This document shows, in pieces, positions 34,801-46,800 of a stretch of 64,000 nt of DNA. Source of the DNA: Haematococcus lacustris. Taxonomy: Eukaryota; Chlorophyta; Chlorophyceae; Chlamydomonadales; Haematococcaceae. The notes below the pieces were generated by a model, which worked only from the letters and a program-made list of their open reading frames with translations, had not been told where the DNA came from and ran no database searches. A program made the position numbers and the translations under genes. Every line of letters starts with the position of its first letter. Within the stretch, counting starts at the first letter, position 1. The stretch is from NCBI GenBank assembly GCA_030144725.1, contig JASKMD010000015.1, positions 690,481 through 754,480 on the forward strand, read 5' to 3'.

Positions 34801-37800
34801 GCCACTGAGCCTGAGGCGGAGGCTGAGCCCGCTGCTGAGCCTGAGGCAGAGGCGGAGGCTGAGCCCGCTCCTGAGCCTGAGGCAGCCGCTGAGCCTGAGG
34901 CGGAGGCTGAGCCTGCTGCTGAGCCTGAGGCAGAAGCTGAGCCCACTGCTGAGCCTAAGGCAGCCACTGAGCCTGAGGCAGAGGCTGAGCCTGAGGCAGC
35001 CACTGAGCCTGAGGCAGAGGCTGAGCCTGAGGCGGATGCTGAACCTGCTGCTGAGCCTGAGGCAGCCACTGAGCCTGAGGCGGCCACTGAGCCTGAGGCA
35101 GAGGCTGAGCCTGCTGCTGAGCCTGAGGCAGCCACTGAGCCTGAGGCGGAGGCTGAGCCCGCTGCTGAGCCTGAGGCAGAGGCTGAGCCTGAGGCGGACG
35201 CTGAGCCTGCTGCTGAGCCTGAGGCAGAGGCTAAGCCTGAGGCAGAGGCTGAGCCCGCTCCTGAGCCTGAGGCAGCCACTGAGCCTGAGGCGGAGGCTGA
35301 GCACGCTGCTGAGCCTGAGGCAGAAGCTGAGCCCACTGCTGAGCCTAAGGCAGCCACTGAGCCTGAGGCAGAGGCAGAGCCTGAGGCAGCCACTGAGCCT
35401 GAGGCAGAGGCTGAGCCTGAGGCGGATGCTGAACCTGCTGCTGAGCCTGAGGCAGCCACTGAGCCTGAGGCGGCCACTGAGCCTGAGGCAGAGGCTGAGC
35501 CTGCTGCTGAGCCTGAGGCAGCCACTGAGCCTGAGGCGGAGGCTGAGCCCGCTGCTGAGCCTGAGGCAGAGGCTGAGCCTGAGGCGGACGCTGAGCCTGC
35601 TGCTGAGCCTGAGGCAGAGGCTAAGCCTGAGGCGGAGGCTGAGCCCGCTCCTGAGCCTGAGGCAGCCACTGAGCCTGAGGCGGAGGCTGAGCCCGCTGCT
35701 GAGCCTGAGGCAGAAGCTGAGCCCACTGCTGAGCCTAAGGCAGCCACTGAGCCTGAGGCAGAGGCTGAGCCTGAGGCAGCCACTGAGCCTGAGGCAGAGG
35801 CTGAGCCTGAGGCGGATGCTGAACCTGCTGCTGAGCCTGAGGCAGCCACTGAGCCTGAGGCGGCCACTGAGCCTGAGGCAGAGGCTGAGCCTGCTGCTGA
35901 GCCTGAGGCAGCCACGGAGCCTGAGGCGGAGGCTGAGCCCGCTGCTGAGCCTGAGGCAGAAGCTGAGCCCGCTGCAGAGCCTGAGCCAGCCACTGAGCCT
36001 GAGCCCACTGCTGAGCCTGAGGCAGCCACTGAGCCTGAGGCAGCCACTGAGCCTGAGGAGGAGGCTGAGCCCGCTGCTGAGCCTGAGGCAGAAGCTGAGC
36101 CCACTGCTGAGCCTGAGGCAGCCACTGAGCCTGAGGCAGAGGCAGAGCCTAAGGCGGAGGCTGAGCCCGCTGCTGAGCCTAAGGCAGCCACTGAGCCTGA
36201 GGCAGCCACTGAGCCTGAGGCGGAGGCTGAGCCCGCTGCTGAGCCTGAGGCAGAGGCGGAGGCTGAGCCCGCTCCTGAGCCTGAGGCAGCCGCTGAGCCT
36301 GAGGCGGAGGCTGAGCCTGCTGCTGAGCCTGAGGCAGAAGCTGAGCCCACTGCTGAGCCTAAGGCAGCCACTGAGCCTGAGGCAGAGGCAGAGCCTGAGG
36401 CAGCCACTGAGCCTGAGGCAGAGGCAGAGCCTGAGGCGGAGGCTGAGCCCGCTGCTGAGCCTAAGGCAGCCACTGAGCCTGAGGCAGCCACTGAGCCTGA
36501 GGCGGAGGCTGAGCCCGCTGCTGAGCCTGAGGCAGAGGCGGAGGCTGAGCCCGCTCCTGAGCCTGAGGCAGCCGCTGAGCCTGAGGCGGAGGCTGAGCCT
36601 GCTGCTGAGCCTGAGGCAGAAGCTGAGCCCACTGCTGAGCCTGAGGCAGCCACTGAGCCTGAGGCAGAGGCTGAGCCTGAGGCAGCCACTGAGCCTGAGG
36701 CAGAGGCTGAGCCTGAGGCGGATGCTGAACCTGCTGCTGAGCCTGAGGCAGCCACTGAGCCTGAGGCGGCCACTGAGCCTGAGGCAGAGGCTGAGCCTGC
36801 TGCTGAGCCTGAGGCAGCCACGGAGCCTGAGGCGGAGGCTGAGCCCGCTGCTGAGCCTGAGGCAGAAGCTGAGCCCGCTGCAGAGCCTGAGCCAGCCACT
36901 GAGCCTGAGCCCACTGCTGAGCCTGAGGCAGCCACTGAGCCTGAGGCAGCCACTGAGCCTGAGGAGGAGGCTGAGCCCGCTGCTGAGCCTGAGGCAGAAG
37001 CTGAGCCCACTGCTGAGCCTGAGGCAGCCACTGAGCCTGAGGCAGAGGCAGAGCCTAAGGCGGAGGCTGAGCCCGCTGCTGAGCCTAAGGCAGCCACTGA
37101 GCCTGAGGCAGCCGCTGAGCCTGAGGCGGAGGCTGAGCCTGCTGCTGAGCCTGAGGAAAAAGCTGAGCCCACTGCTGAGCCTAAGGCAGCCACTGAGCCT
37201 GAGGCAGAGGCTGAGCCTGAGGCAGCCACTGGGCCTGAGGCAGAGGCTGAGCCTGAGGCAGCCACTGAGCCTGAGGCGGAGGCTGAGCCCGCTGCTGAGC
37301 CTGAGGCAGAGGCTGAGCTTGAGGCGGACGCTGAGCCTGCTGCTGAGCCTGAGGCAGAAGCTGAGCCTGAGGCGGAGGCTGAGCCCGCTGCTGAGCCTGA
37401 GGCAGAGGCGGAGGCTGAGCCCGCTCCTGAGCCTGAGGCAGCCGCTGAGCCTGAGGCGGAGGCTGAGCCTGCTGCTGAGCCTGAGGCAGAAGCTGAGCCC
37501 ACTGCTGAGCCTAAGGCAGCCACTGAGCCTGAGGCAGAGGCAGAGCCTGAGGCAGCCACTGAGCCTGAGGCAGAGGCAGAGCCTGAGGCGGAGGCTGAGC
37601 CCGCTGCTGAGCCTAAGGCAGCCACTGAGCCTGAGGCAGCCACTGAGCCTGAGGCGGAGGCTGAGCCCGCTGCTGAGCCTGAGGCAGAGGCGGAGGCTGA
37701 GCCCGCTCCTGAGCCTGAGGCAGCCGCTGAGCCTGAGGCGGAGGCTGAGCCTGCTGCTGAGCCTGAGGCAGAAGCTGAGCCCACTGCTGAGCCTGAGGCA

Positions 37801-40800
37801 GCCACTGAGCCTGAGGCAGAGGCTGAGCCTGAGGCAGCCACTGAGCCTGAGGCAGAGGCTGAGCCTGAGGCGGATGCTGAACCTGCTGCTGAGCCTGAGG
37901 CAGCCACTGAGCCTGAGGCGGCCACTGAGCCTGAGGCAGAGGCTGAGCCTGCTGCTGAGCCTGAGGCAGCCACGGAGCCTGAGGCGGAGGCTGAGCCCGC
38001 TGCTGAGCCTGAGGCAGAAGCTGAGCCCGCTGCAGAGCCTGAGCCAGCCACTGAGCCTGAGCCCACTGCTGAGCCTGAGGCAGCCACTGAGCCTGAGGCA
38101 GCCACTGAGCCTGAGGAGGAGGCTGAGCCCGCTGCTGAGCCTGAGGCAGAAGCTGAGCCCACTGCTGAGCCTGAGGCAGCCACTGAGCCTGAGGCAGAGG
38201 CAGAGCCTAAGGCGGAGGCTGAGCCCGCTGCTGAGCCTAAGGCAGCCACTGAGCCTGAGGCAGCCGCTGAGCCTGAGGCGGAGGCTGAGCCTGCTGCTGA
38301 GCCTGAGGAAAAAGCTGAGCCCACTGCTGAGCCTAAGGCAGCCACTGAGCCTGAGGCAGAGGCTGAGCCTGAGGCAGCCACTGGGCCTGAGGCAGAGGCT
38401 GAGCCTGAGGCAGCCACTGAGCCTGAGGCGGAGGCTGAGCCCGCTGCTGAGCCTGAGGCAGAGGCTGAGCTTGAGGCGGACGCTGAGCCTGCTGCTGAGC
38501 CTGAGGCAGAAGCTGAGCCTGAGGCGGAGGCTGAGCCTGCTGCTGAGCCTGAGGCAGAAGCTGAGCCTGAGGCGGAGGCTGAGCCCGCTGCTGAGCCTGA
38601 GTCAGAAGCTGAGCCCACTGCTGAGCCTAAGGCAGCCACTGAGCCTGAGGCGGACGCTGAGCCTGCTGCTGAGCCTGAGGCAGAGGCTGAGCCTGAGGCG
38701 GAGGCTGAGCCCGCTCCTGAGCCTGAGGCAGCCACTGAGCCAGAGGCGGAGGCTGAGCCCGCTGCTGAGCCTGAGGCAGAAGCTGAGCCCGCTGCAGAGC
38801 CTGAGCCAGCCACTGAGCCTGAGGCAGAGGCTGAGCCTGAGGCGGAGGCTGAGCCTGCTGCTGAGCCTGAGGCAGAAGCTGAGCCTGAGGCGGAGGCTGA
38901 GCCTGCTGCTGAGCCTGAGGCAGAAGCTGAGCCTGAGGCGGAGGCTGAGCCCGCTGCTGAGCCTGAGTCAGAAGCTGAGCCCACTGCTGAGCCTAAGGCA
39001 GCCACTGAGCCTGAGGCGGACGCTGAGCCTGCTGCTGAGCCTGAGGCAGAGGCTGAGCCTGAGGCGGAGGCTGAGCCCGCTCCTGAGCCTGAGGCAGCCA
39101 CTGAGCCAGAGGCGGAGGCTGAGCCCGCTGCTGAGCCTGAGGCAGAAGCTGAGCCCGCTGCAGAGCCTGAGCCAGCCACTGAGCCTGAGGCAGAGGCTGA
39201 GCCTGAGGCAGCCACTGAGCCTGAGGCACAGGCTGAGCCTAAGGTGGAGGCTGAGCCCGCTGCTGAGCCTGAGGCAGAAGCTGAGCCCGCTGCAGAGCCT
39301 GAGCCAGCCACTGAGCCTGAGGCAGAGGCTGAGCCTGAGGCAGACACTGAGCCTGAGGCAGAGGCAGAGCCTGAGGCGGAGGCTGAGCCCGCTGCTGAGC
39401 CTGAGTCAGAAGCTGAGCCCACTGCTGAGCCTAAGGCAGCCACTGAGCTTGAGGCAGCCACTGAGCCTGAGGCGGAGGCTGAGCCCGCTGCTGAGCCTGA
39501 GGCAGAAGCTGAGCTCGCTGCTGAGCCTGAGGCAGCCACTGAGCCTGAGGCAGAAGCTGAGCCTGAGGCGGAGGCTGAGCCTGCTGCTGAGCCTGAGGCA
39601 GAAGCTGAGCCCACTGCTGAGCCTAAGGCAGCCACTGAGCCTGAGGCAGAGGCTGAGCCTGAGGCGGAGGCTGAGCCTGAGGCGGAGGCTGAGCCCGCTG
39701 CTGAGCCTGAGGCAGAGGCGGAGGCTGAGCCCGCTCCTGAGCCTGAGGCAGCCACTGAGCCTGAGGCAGAGGCTGAGCCTGAGGCAGACACTGAGCCTGA
39801 GGCACAGGCTGAGCCTGAGGCGGAGGCTGAGCCTGCTGCTGAGCCTGAGGCAGAGGCTGAGCCTGAGGCGGAGGCTGAGCCTGCTGCTGAGCCTGAGGCA
39901 GAAGCTGAGCCTGAGGCGGAGGCTGAGCCCGCTGCTGAGCCTGAGTCAGAAGCTGAGCCCACTGCTGAGCCTAAGGCAGCCACTGAGCCTGAGGCGGACG
40001 CTGAGCCTGCTGCTGAGCCTGAGGCAGAGGCTGAGCCTGAGGCAGAGGCTGAGCCCGCTCCTGAGCCTGAGGCAGCCACTGAGCCAGAGGCGGAGGCTGA
40101 GCCCGCTGCTGAGCCTGAGGCAGAAGCTGAGCCCGCTGCAGAGCCTGAGCCAGCCACTGAGCCTGAGGCAGAGGCTGAGCCTGAGGCAGCCACTGAGCCT
40201 GTGGCACAGGCTGAGCCTGAGGCGGAGGCTGAGCCCGCTGCTGAGCCTGAGGCAGCAGCTGAGCCCACTGCTGAGCCTAAGGCAGCCACTGAGCCTGAGG
40301 CAGAGGCTGAGCCTGAGGCGGAGGCTGAGCCCGCTCCTGAGCCTGAGGCAGCCACTGAGCCTGAGGCAGAGGCTGAGCCTGAGGCGGAGGCTGAGCCCGC
40401 TCCTGAGCCTGAGGCAGCCACTGAGCCTGAGGTGGAGGCTGAGCCCGCTGCTGAGCCTGAGGCAGCCACTGAGCCTGAGGCAGAGGCTGAGCCTGAGGCG
40501 GACGCTGAGCCTGCTGCTGAGCCTGAGGCAGAAGCTGAGCCTGAGGCGGAGGCTGAGCCCGCTCCTGAGCCTGAGGCAGCCACTGAGCCTGAGGCAGAGG
40601 CTGAGCCTGAGGCAGCCACTGAGCCTGAGGCACAGGCTGAGCCTGAGGCGGAGGCTGAGCCTGCTGCTGAGCCTGAGGCAGAGACTGAGCCTGAGGCGGA
40701 GGCTGAGCCTGCTGCTGAGCCTGAGGCAGAAGCTGAGCCTGAGGCGGAGGCTGAGCCCGCTGCTGAGCCTGAGTCAGAAGCTGAGCCCACTGCTGAGCCT

Positions 40801-43800
40801 AAGGCAGCCACTGAGCCTGAGGCGGACGCTGAGCCTGCTGCTGAGCCTGAGGCAGAGGCTGAGCCTGAGGCAGAGGCTGAGCCCGCTCCTGAGCCTGAGG
40901 CAGCCACTGAGCCAGAGGCGGAGGCTGAGCCCGCTGCTGAGCCTGAGGCAGAAGCTGAGCCCGCTGCAGAGCCTGAGCCAGCCACTGAGCCTGAGGCAGA
41001 GGCTGAGCCTGAGGCAGCCACTGAGCCTGTGGCACAGGCTGAGCCTGAGGCGGAGGCTGAGCCCGCTGCTGAGCCTGAGGCAGCAGCTGAGCCCACTGCT
41101 GAGCCTAAGGCAGCCACTGAGCCTGAGGCAGAGGCTGAGCCTGAGGCGGAGGCTGAGCCCGCTCCTGAGCCTGAGGCAGCCACTGAGCCAGAGGCGGAGG
41201 CTGAGCCCGCTGCTGAGCCTGAGGCAGAAGCTGAGCCCGCTGCAGAGCCTGAGCCAGCCACTGAGCCTGAGGCAGAGGCAGAGCCTGAGGCGGAGGCTGA
41301 GCCCGCTGCTGAGCCTGAGTCAGAAGCTGAGCCCACTGCTGAGCCTAAGGCAGCCACTGAGCCTGAGGCAGCCACTGAGCCTGAGGCGGAGGCTGAGCCC
41401 GCTGCTGAGCCTGAGGCAGAGGCGGAGGCTGAGCCCGCTCCTGAGCCTGAGGCAGCCACTGAGCCTGAGGCGGAGGCTGAGCCTGCTGCTGAGCCTGAGG
41501 CAGAAGCTGAGACCACTGCTGAGCCTAAGGCAGCCACTGAGCCTGAGGCAGAGGCTGAGCCTGAGGCAGCCACTGAGCCTGAGGCAGAGGCTGAGCCTGA
41601 GGCGGAGGCTGAGCCTGCTGCTGAGCCTGAGGCAGAAGCTGAGCCTGAGGCGGAGGCTGAGCCCGCTGCTGAGCCTGAGGCAGAAGCTGAGCCCACTGCT
41701 GAGCCTAAGGCAGCCACTGAGCCTGAGGCAGAGGCTGAGCCTGAGGCGGAGGCTGAGCCTGAGGCGGAGGCTGAGCCCGCTGCTGAGCCTGAGGCAGAAG
41801 CTGAGCCTGAGGCAGAGGCTGAGCCTGAGGCGGACGCTGAGCCTGCTGCTGAGCCTGAGGCAGAAGCTGAGCCTGAGGCGGAGGCTGAGCCCACTCCTGA
41901 GCCTGAGGCAGCCACTGAGCCTGAGGCAGCCACTGAGCCTGAGGCAGCCACTGAGCCTGAGGCACAGGCTGAGCCTGAGGCGGAGGCTGAGCCTGCTGCT
42001 GAGCCTGAGGCAGAGGCTGAGCCTGAGGCGGAGGCTGAGCCTGCTGCTGAGCCTGAGGCAGAGGCAGAGCCTGAGGCGGAGGCTGAGCCCGCTGCTGAGC
42101 CTGAGTCAGAAGCTGAGCCCACTGCTGAGCCTAAGGCAGCCACTGAGCCTGAGGCAGAGGCTGAGCCTGAGGCAGCCACTGAGCCTGAGGCAGAGGCTGA
42201 GCCTGAGGCGGAGGCTGAGCCTGCTGCTGAGCCTGAGGCGGAGGCTGAGCCTGAGGCGGAGGCTGAGCCCGCTGCTGAGCCTGAGGCAGAGGCGGAGGCT
42301 GAGCCCGCTCCTGAGCCTGAGGCAGCCACTGAGCCTGAGGCAGCCACTGAGCCTGAGGTGGAGGCTAAACCCGCTGCTGAGCCTGAGGCAGCCACTGAGC
42401 CTGAGGCAGAGGCTGAGCCTGAGGCGGACGCTGAGCCTGCTGCTGAGCCTGAGGCAGAAGCTGAGCCTGAGGCGGAGGCTGAGCCCGCTCCTGAGCCTGA
42501 GGCAGCCGCTGAGCCTGAGGCAGAGGCTGAGCCTGAGGCAGCCACTGAGCCTGAGGCACAGGCTGAGCCTGAGGCGGAGGCTGAGCCTGCTGCTGAGCCT
42601 GAGGCAGAGGCTGAGCCTGAGGCAGAGGCTGAGCCCGCTCCTGAGCCTGAGGCAGCCACTGAGCCAGAGGCGGAGGCTGAGCCCGCTGCTGAGCCTGAGG
42701 CAGAAGCTGAGCCCGCTGCAGAGCCTGAGCCAGCCACTGAGCCTGAGGCAGAGGCTGAGCCTGAGGCAGCCACTGAGCCTGTGGCAGAGGCTGAGCCTGA
42801 GGCGGAGGCTGAGCCCGCTGCTGAGCCTGAGTCAGAAGCTGAGCCCACTGCTGAGCCTAAGGCAGCCACTGAGCCTGAGGCAGCCACTGAGCCTGAGGCG
42901 GAGGCTGAGCCCGCTGCTGAGCCTGAGGCAGAGGCGGAGGCTGAGCCCGCTCCTGAGCCTGAGGCAGCCACTGAGCCTGAGGCGGAGGCTGAGCCTGCTG
43001 CTGAGCCTGAGGCAGAAGCTGAGACCACTGCTGAGCCTAAGGCAGCCACTGAGCCTGAGGCAGAGGCTGAGCCTGAGGCAGCCACTGAGCCTGAGGCAGA
43101 GGCTGAGCCTGAGGCGGAGGCTGAGCCTGCTGCTGAGCCTGAGGCAGAAGCTGAGCCTGAGGCGGAGGCTGAGCCCGCTGCTGAGCCTGAGGCAGAAGCT
43201 GAGCCCACTGCTGAGCCTAAGGCAGCCACTGAGCCTGAGGCAGAGGCTGAGCCTGAGGCGGAGGCTGAGCCTGCTGCTGAGCCTGAGGCAGAAGCTGAGC
43301 CTGAGGCGGAGGCTGAGCCCGCTGCTGAGCCTGAGGCAGAGGCGGAGGCTGAGGCGGAGGCTGAGCCCGCTGCTGAGCCTGAGGCAGAAGCTGAGCCCAC
43401 TGCTGAGCCTAAGGCAGCCACTGAGCCTGAGGCAGAGGCTGAGCCTGAGGCAGCCACTGAGCCTGAGGCACAGGCTGAGCCTGAGGCGGAGGCTGAGCCT
43501 GAGGCGGAGGCTGAGCCCGCTGCTGAGCCTGAGGCAGAAGCTGAGCCTGAGGCGGAGGCTGAGCCCGCTCCTGAGCCTGAGGCAGCCACTGAGCCTGAGG
43601 CTGAGCCTGAGCCTGAGGCAGCCACTGAGCCTGAGGCACAGGCTGAGCCTGAGGCGGAGGCTGAGCCTGCTGCTGAGCCTGAGGCAGAGGCTGAGCCTGA
43701 GGCGGAGGCTGAGCCCGCTGCCGAGCCTGAGGCAGAAGCTGAGCCCACTGCTGAGCCTAAGGCAGCCACTGAGCCTGAGGCAGAGGCTGAGCCTGAGGCA

Positions 43801-46800
43801 GCCACTGAGCCTGAGGCAGAGGCTGAGCCTGAGGCGGAGGCTGAGCCTGCTGCTGAGCCTGAGGCAGAAGCTGAGCCTGAGGCGGAGGCTGAGCCCGCTG
43901 CTGAGCCTGAGGCAGAAGCTGAGCCCACTGCTGAGCCTAAGGCAGCCAATGAGCCTGAGGCAGAGGCTGAGCCTGAGGCAGCCACTGAGCCTGAGGTGGA
44001 GGCTGAGCCCGCTGCTGAGCCTGAGGCAGAGGCTGAGGCAGAGGCTGAGCCTGAGGCGGACGCTGAGCCTGCTGCTGAGCCTGAGGCGGACGCTGAGCCG
44101 GCTGCTGAGCCTGAGGCAGAAGCTGAGCCTGAGGCGGAGGCTGAGCCCGCTCCTGAGCCTGAGGCAGCCACTGAGCCTGAGGCAGAGGCTGAGCCTGAGG
44201 CAGCCACTGAGCCTGAGGCACAGGCTGAGCCTGAGGCGGAGGCTGAGCCTGCTGCTGAGCCTGAGGCAGAGGCTGAGCCTGAGGCGGAGGCTGAGCCCGC
44301 TGCTGAGCCTGAGGCAGAAGCTGAGCCCACTGCTGAGCCTAAGGCTGCCACTGAGCCTGAGGCAGCCACTGAGCCTGAGGCGGAGGCTGAGCCCGCTGCT
44401 GAGCCTGAGGCTGAGGCTGAGCCTGAGGCGGACGCTGAGCCTGCTGCTGAGCCTGAGGCAGAAGCTGAGCCTGAGGCGGAGGCTGAGCCCGCTGCTGAGC
44501 CTGAGGCAGAAGCTGAGCCCACTGCTGAGCCTAAGGCAGCCAATGAGCCTGAGGCAGAGGCTGAGCCTGAGGCAGCCACTGATCCTGAGGCAGAGGCTGA
44601 GCCTGAGGCGGAGGCTGAGCCTGCTGCTGAGCCTGAGGCAGAAGCTGAGCCTGAGGCGGAGGCTGAGCCCGCTGCTGAGCCTGAGGCAGAAGCTGAGCCC
44701 ACTGCTGAGCCTAAGGCAGCCACTGAGCCTGAGGCAGCCACTGAGCCTGAGGCGGAGGCTGAGCCTTCTGCTGAGCCTGAGGCAGAGGCGGAGGCTGAGC
44801 CTGCTGCTGAGCCTGAGGCGGAGGCTGAGCCCGCTGCTGAGCCTGAGGCAGAGGCGGAGGCTGAGCCCGCTCCTGAGCCTGAGGCAGCCACTGAGCCTGA
44901 GGCAGCCACTGAGCCTGAGGTGGAGGCTAAACCCGCTGCTGAGCCTGAGGCAGCCACTGAGCCTGAGGCAGAGGCTGAGCCTGAGGCGGACGCTGAGCCT
45001 GCTGCTGAGCCTGAGGCAGAAGCTGAGCCTGAGGCGGAGGCTGAGCCCGCTCCTGAGCCTGAGGCAGCCGCTGAGCCTGAGGCAGAGGCTGAGCCTGAGG
45101 CAGCCACTGAGCCTGAGGCACAGGCTGAGCCTGAGGCGGAGGCTGAGCCTGCTGCTGAGCCTGAGGCAGAGGCTGAGCCTGAGGCGGAGGCTGAGCCTGC
45201 TGCTGAGCCTGAGGCAGAAGCTGAGCCTGAGGCGGAGGCTGAGCCCGCTGCTGAGCCTGAGTCAGAAGCTGAGCCCACTGCTGAACCTAAGGCAGCCACT
45301 GAGCCTGAGGCGGACGCTGAGCCTGCTGCTGAGCCTGAGGCAGAGGCTGAGCCTGAGGCAGAGGCTGAGCCCGCTCCTGAGCCTGAGGCAGCCACTGAGC
45401 CAGAGGCGGAGGCTGAGCCCGCTGCTGAGCCTGAGGCAGAAGCTGAGCCCGCTGCAGAGCCTGAGCCAGCCACTGAGCCTGAGGCAGAGGCTGAGCCTGA
45501 GGCAGCCACTGAGCCTGTGGCAGAGGCTGAGCCTGAGGCGGAGGCTGAGCCCGCTGCTGAGCCTGAGTCAGAAGCTGAGCCCACTGCTGAGCCTAAGGCA
45601 GCCACTGAGCCTGAGGCAGCCACTGAGCCTGAGGCGGAGGCTGAGCCCGCTGCTGAGCCTGAGGCAGAGGCGGAGGCTGAGCCCGCTCCTGAGCCTGAGG
45701 CAGCCACTGAGCCTGAGGCGGAGGCTGAGCCTGCTGCTGAGCCTGAGGCAGAAGCTGAGACCACTGCTGAGCCTAAGGCAGCCACTGAGCCTGAGGCAGA
45801 GGCTGAGCCTGAGGCAGCCACTGAGCCTGAGGCAGAGGCTGAGCCTGAGGCGGAGGCTGAGCCTGCTGCTGAGCCTGAGGCAGAAGCTGAGCCTGAGGCG
45901 GAGGCTGAGCCCGCTGCTGAGCCTGAGGCAGAAGCTGAGCCCACTGCTGAGCCTAAGGCAGCCACTGAGCCTGAGGCAGAGGCTGAGCCTGAGGCGGAGG
46001 CTGAGCCTGCTGCTGAGCCTGAGGCAGAAGCTGAGCCTGAGGCGGAGGCTGAGCCCGCTGCTGAGCCTGAGGCAGAGGCGGAGGCTGAGGCGGAGGCTGA
46101 GCCCGCTGCTGAGCCTGAGGCAGAAGCTGAGCCCACTGCTGAGCCTAAGGCAGCCACTGAGCCTGAGGCAGAGGCTGAGCCTGAGGCAGCCACTGAGCCT
46201 GAGGCACAGGCTGAGCCTGAGGCACAGGCTGAGCCCGCTCCTGAGCCTGAGGCAGCCACTGAGCCTGAGGCGGAGGCTGAGCCTGCTGCTGAGCCTGAGG
46301 CAGAAGCTGAGACCACTGCTGAGCCTAAGGCAGCCACTGAGCCTGAGGCAGAGGCTGAGCCTGAGGCAGCCACTGAGCCTGAGGCAGAGGCTGAGCCTGA
46401 GGCGGAGGCTGAGCCTGCTGCTGAGCCTGAGGCAGAAGCTGAGCCTGAGGCGGAGGCTGAGCCCGCTGCTGAGCCTGAGGCAGAAGCTGAGCCCACTGCT
46501 GAGCCTAAGGCAGCCACTGAGCCTGAGGCAGAGGCTGAGCCTGAGGCGGAGGCTGAGCCTGCTGCTGAGCCTGAGGCAGAAGCTGAGCCTGAGGCGGAGG
46601 CTGAGCCCGCTGCTGAGCCTGAGGCAGAGGCGGAGGCTGAGGCGGAGGCTGAGCCCGCTGCTGAGCCTGAGGCAGAAGCTGAGCCTGAGGCGGAGGCTGA
46701 GCCCGCTCCTGAGCCTGAGGCAGCCACTGAGCCTGAGGCAGAGGCTGAGCCTGAGGCAGCCACTGAGCCTGAGGCACAGGCTGAGCCTGAGGCACAGGCT

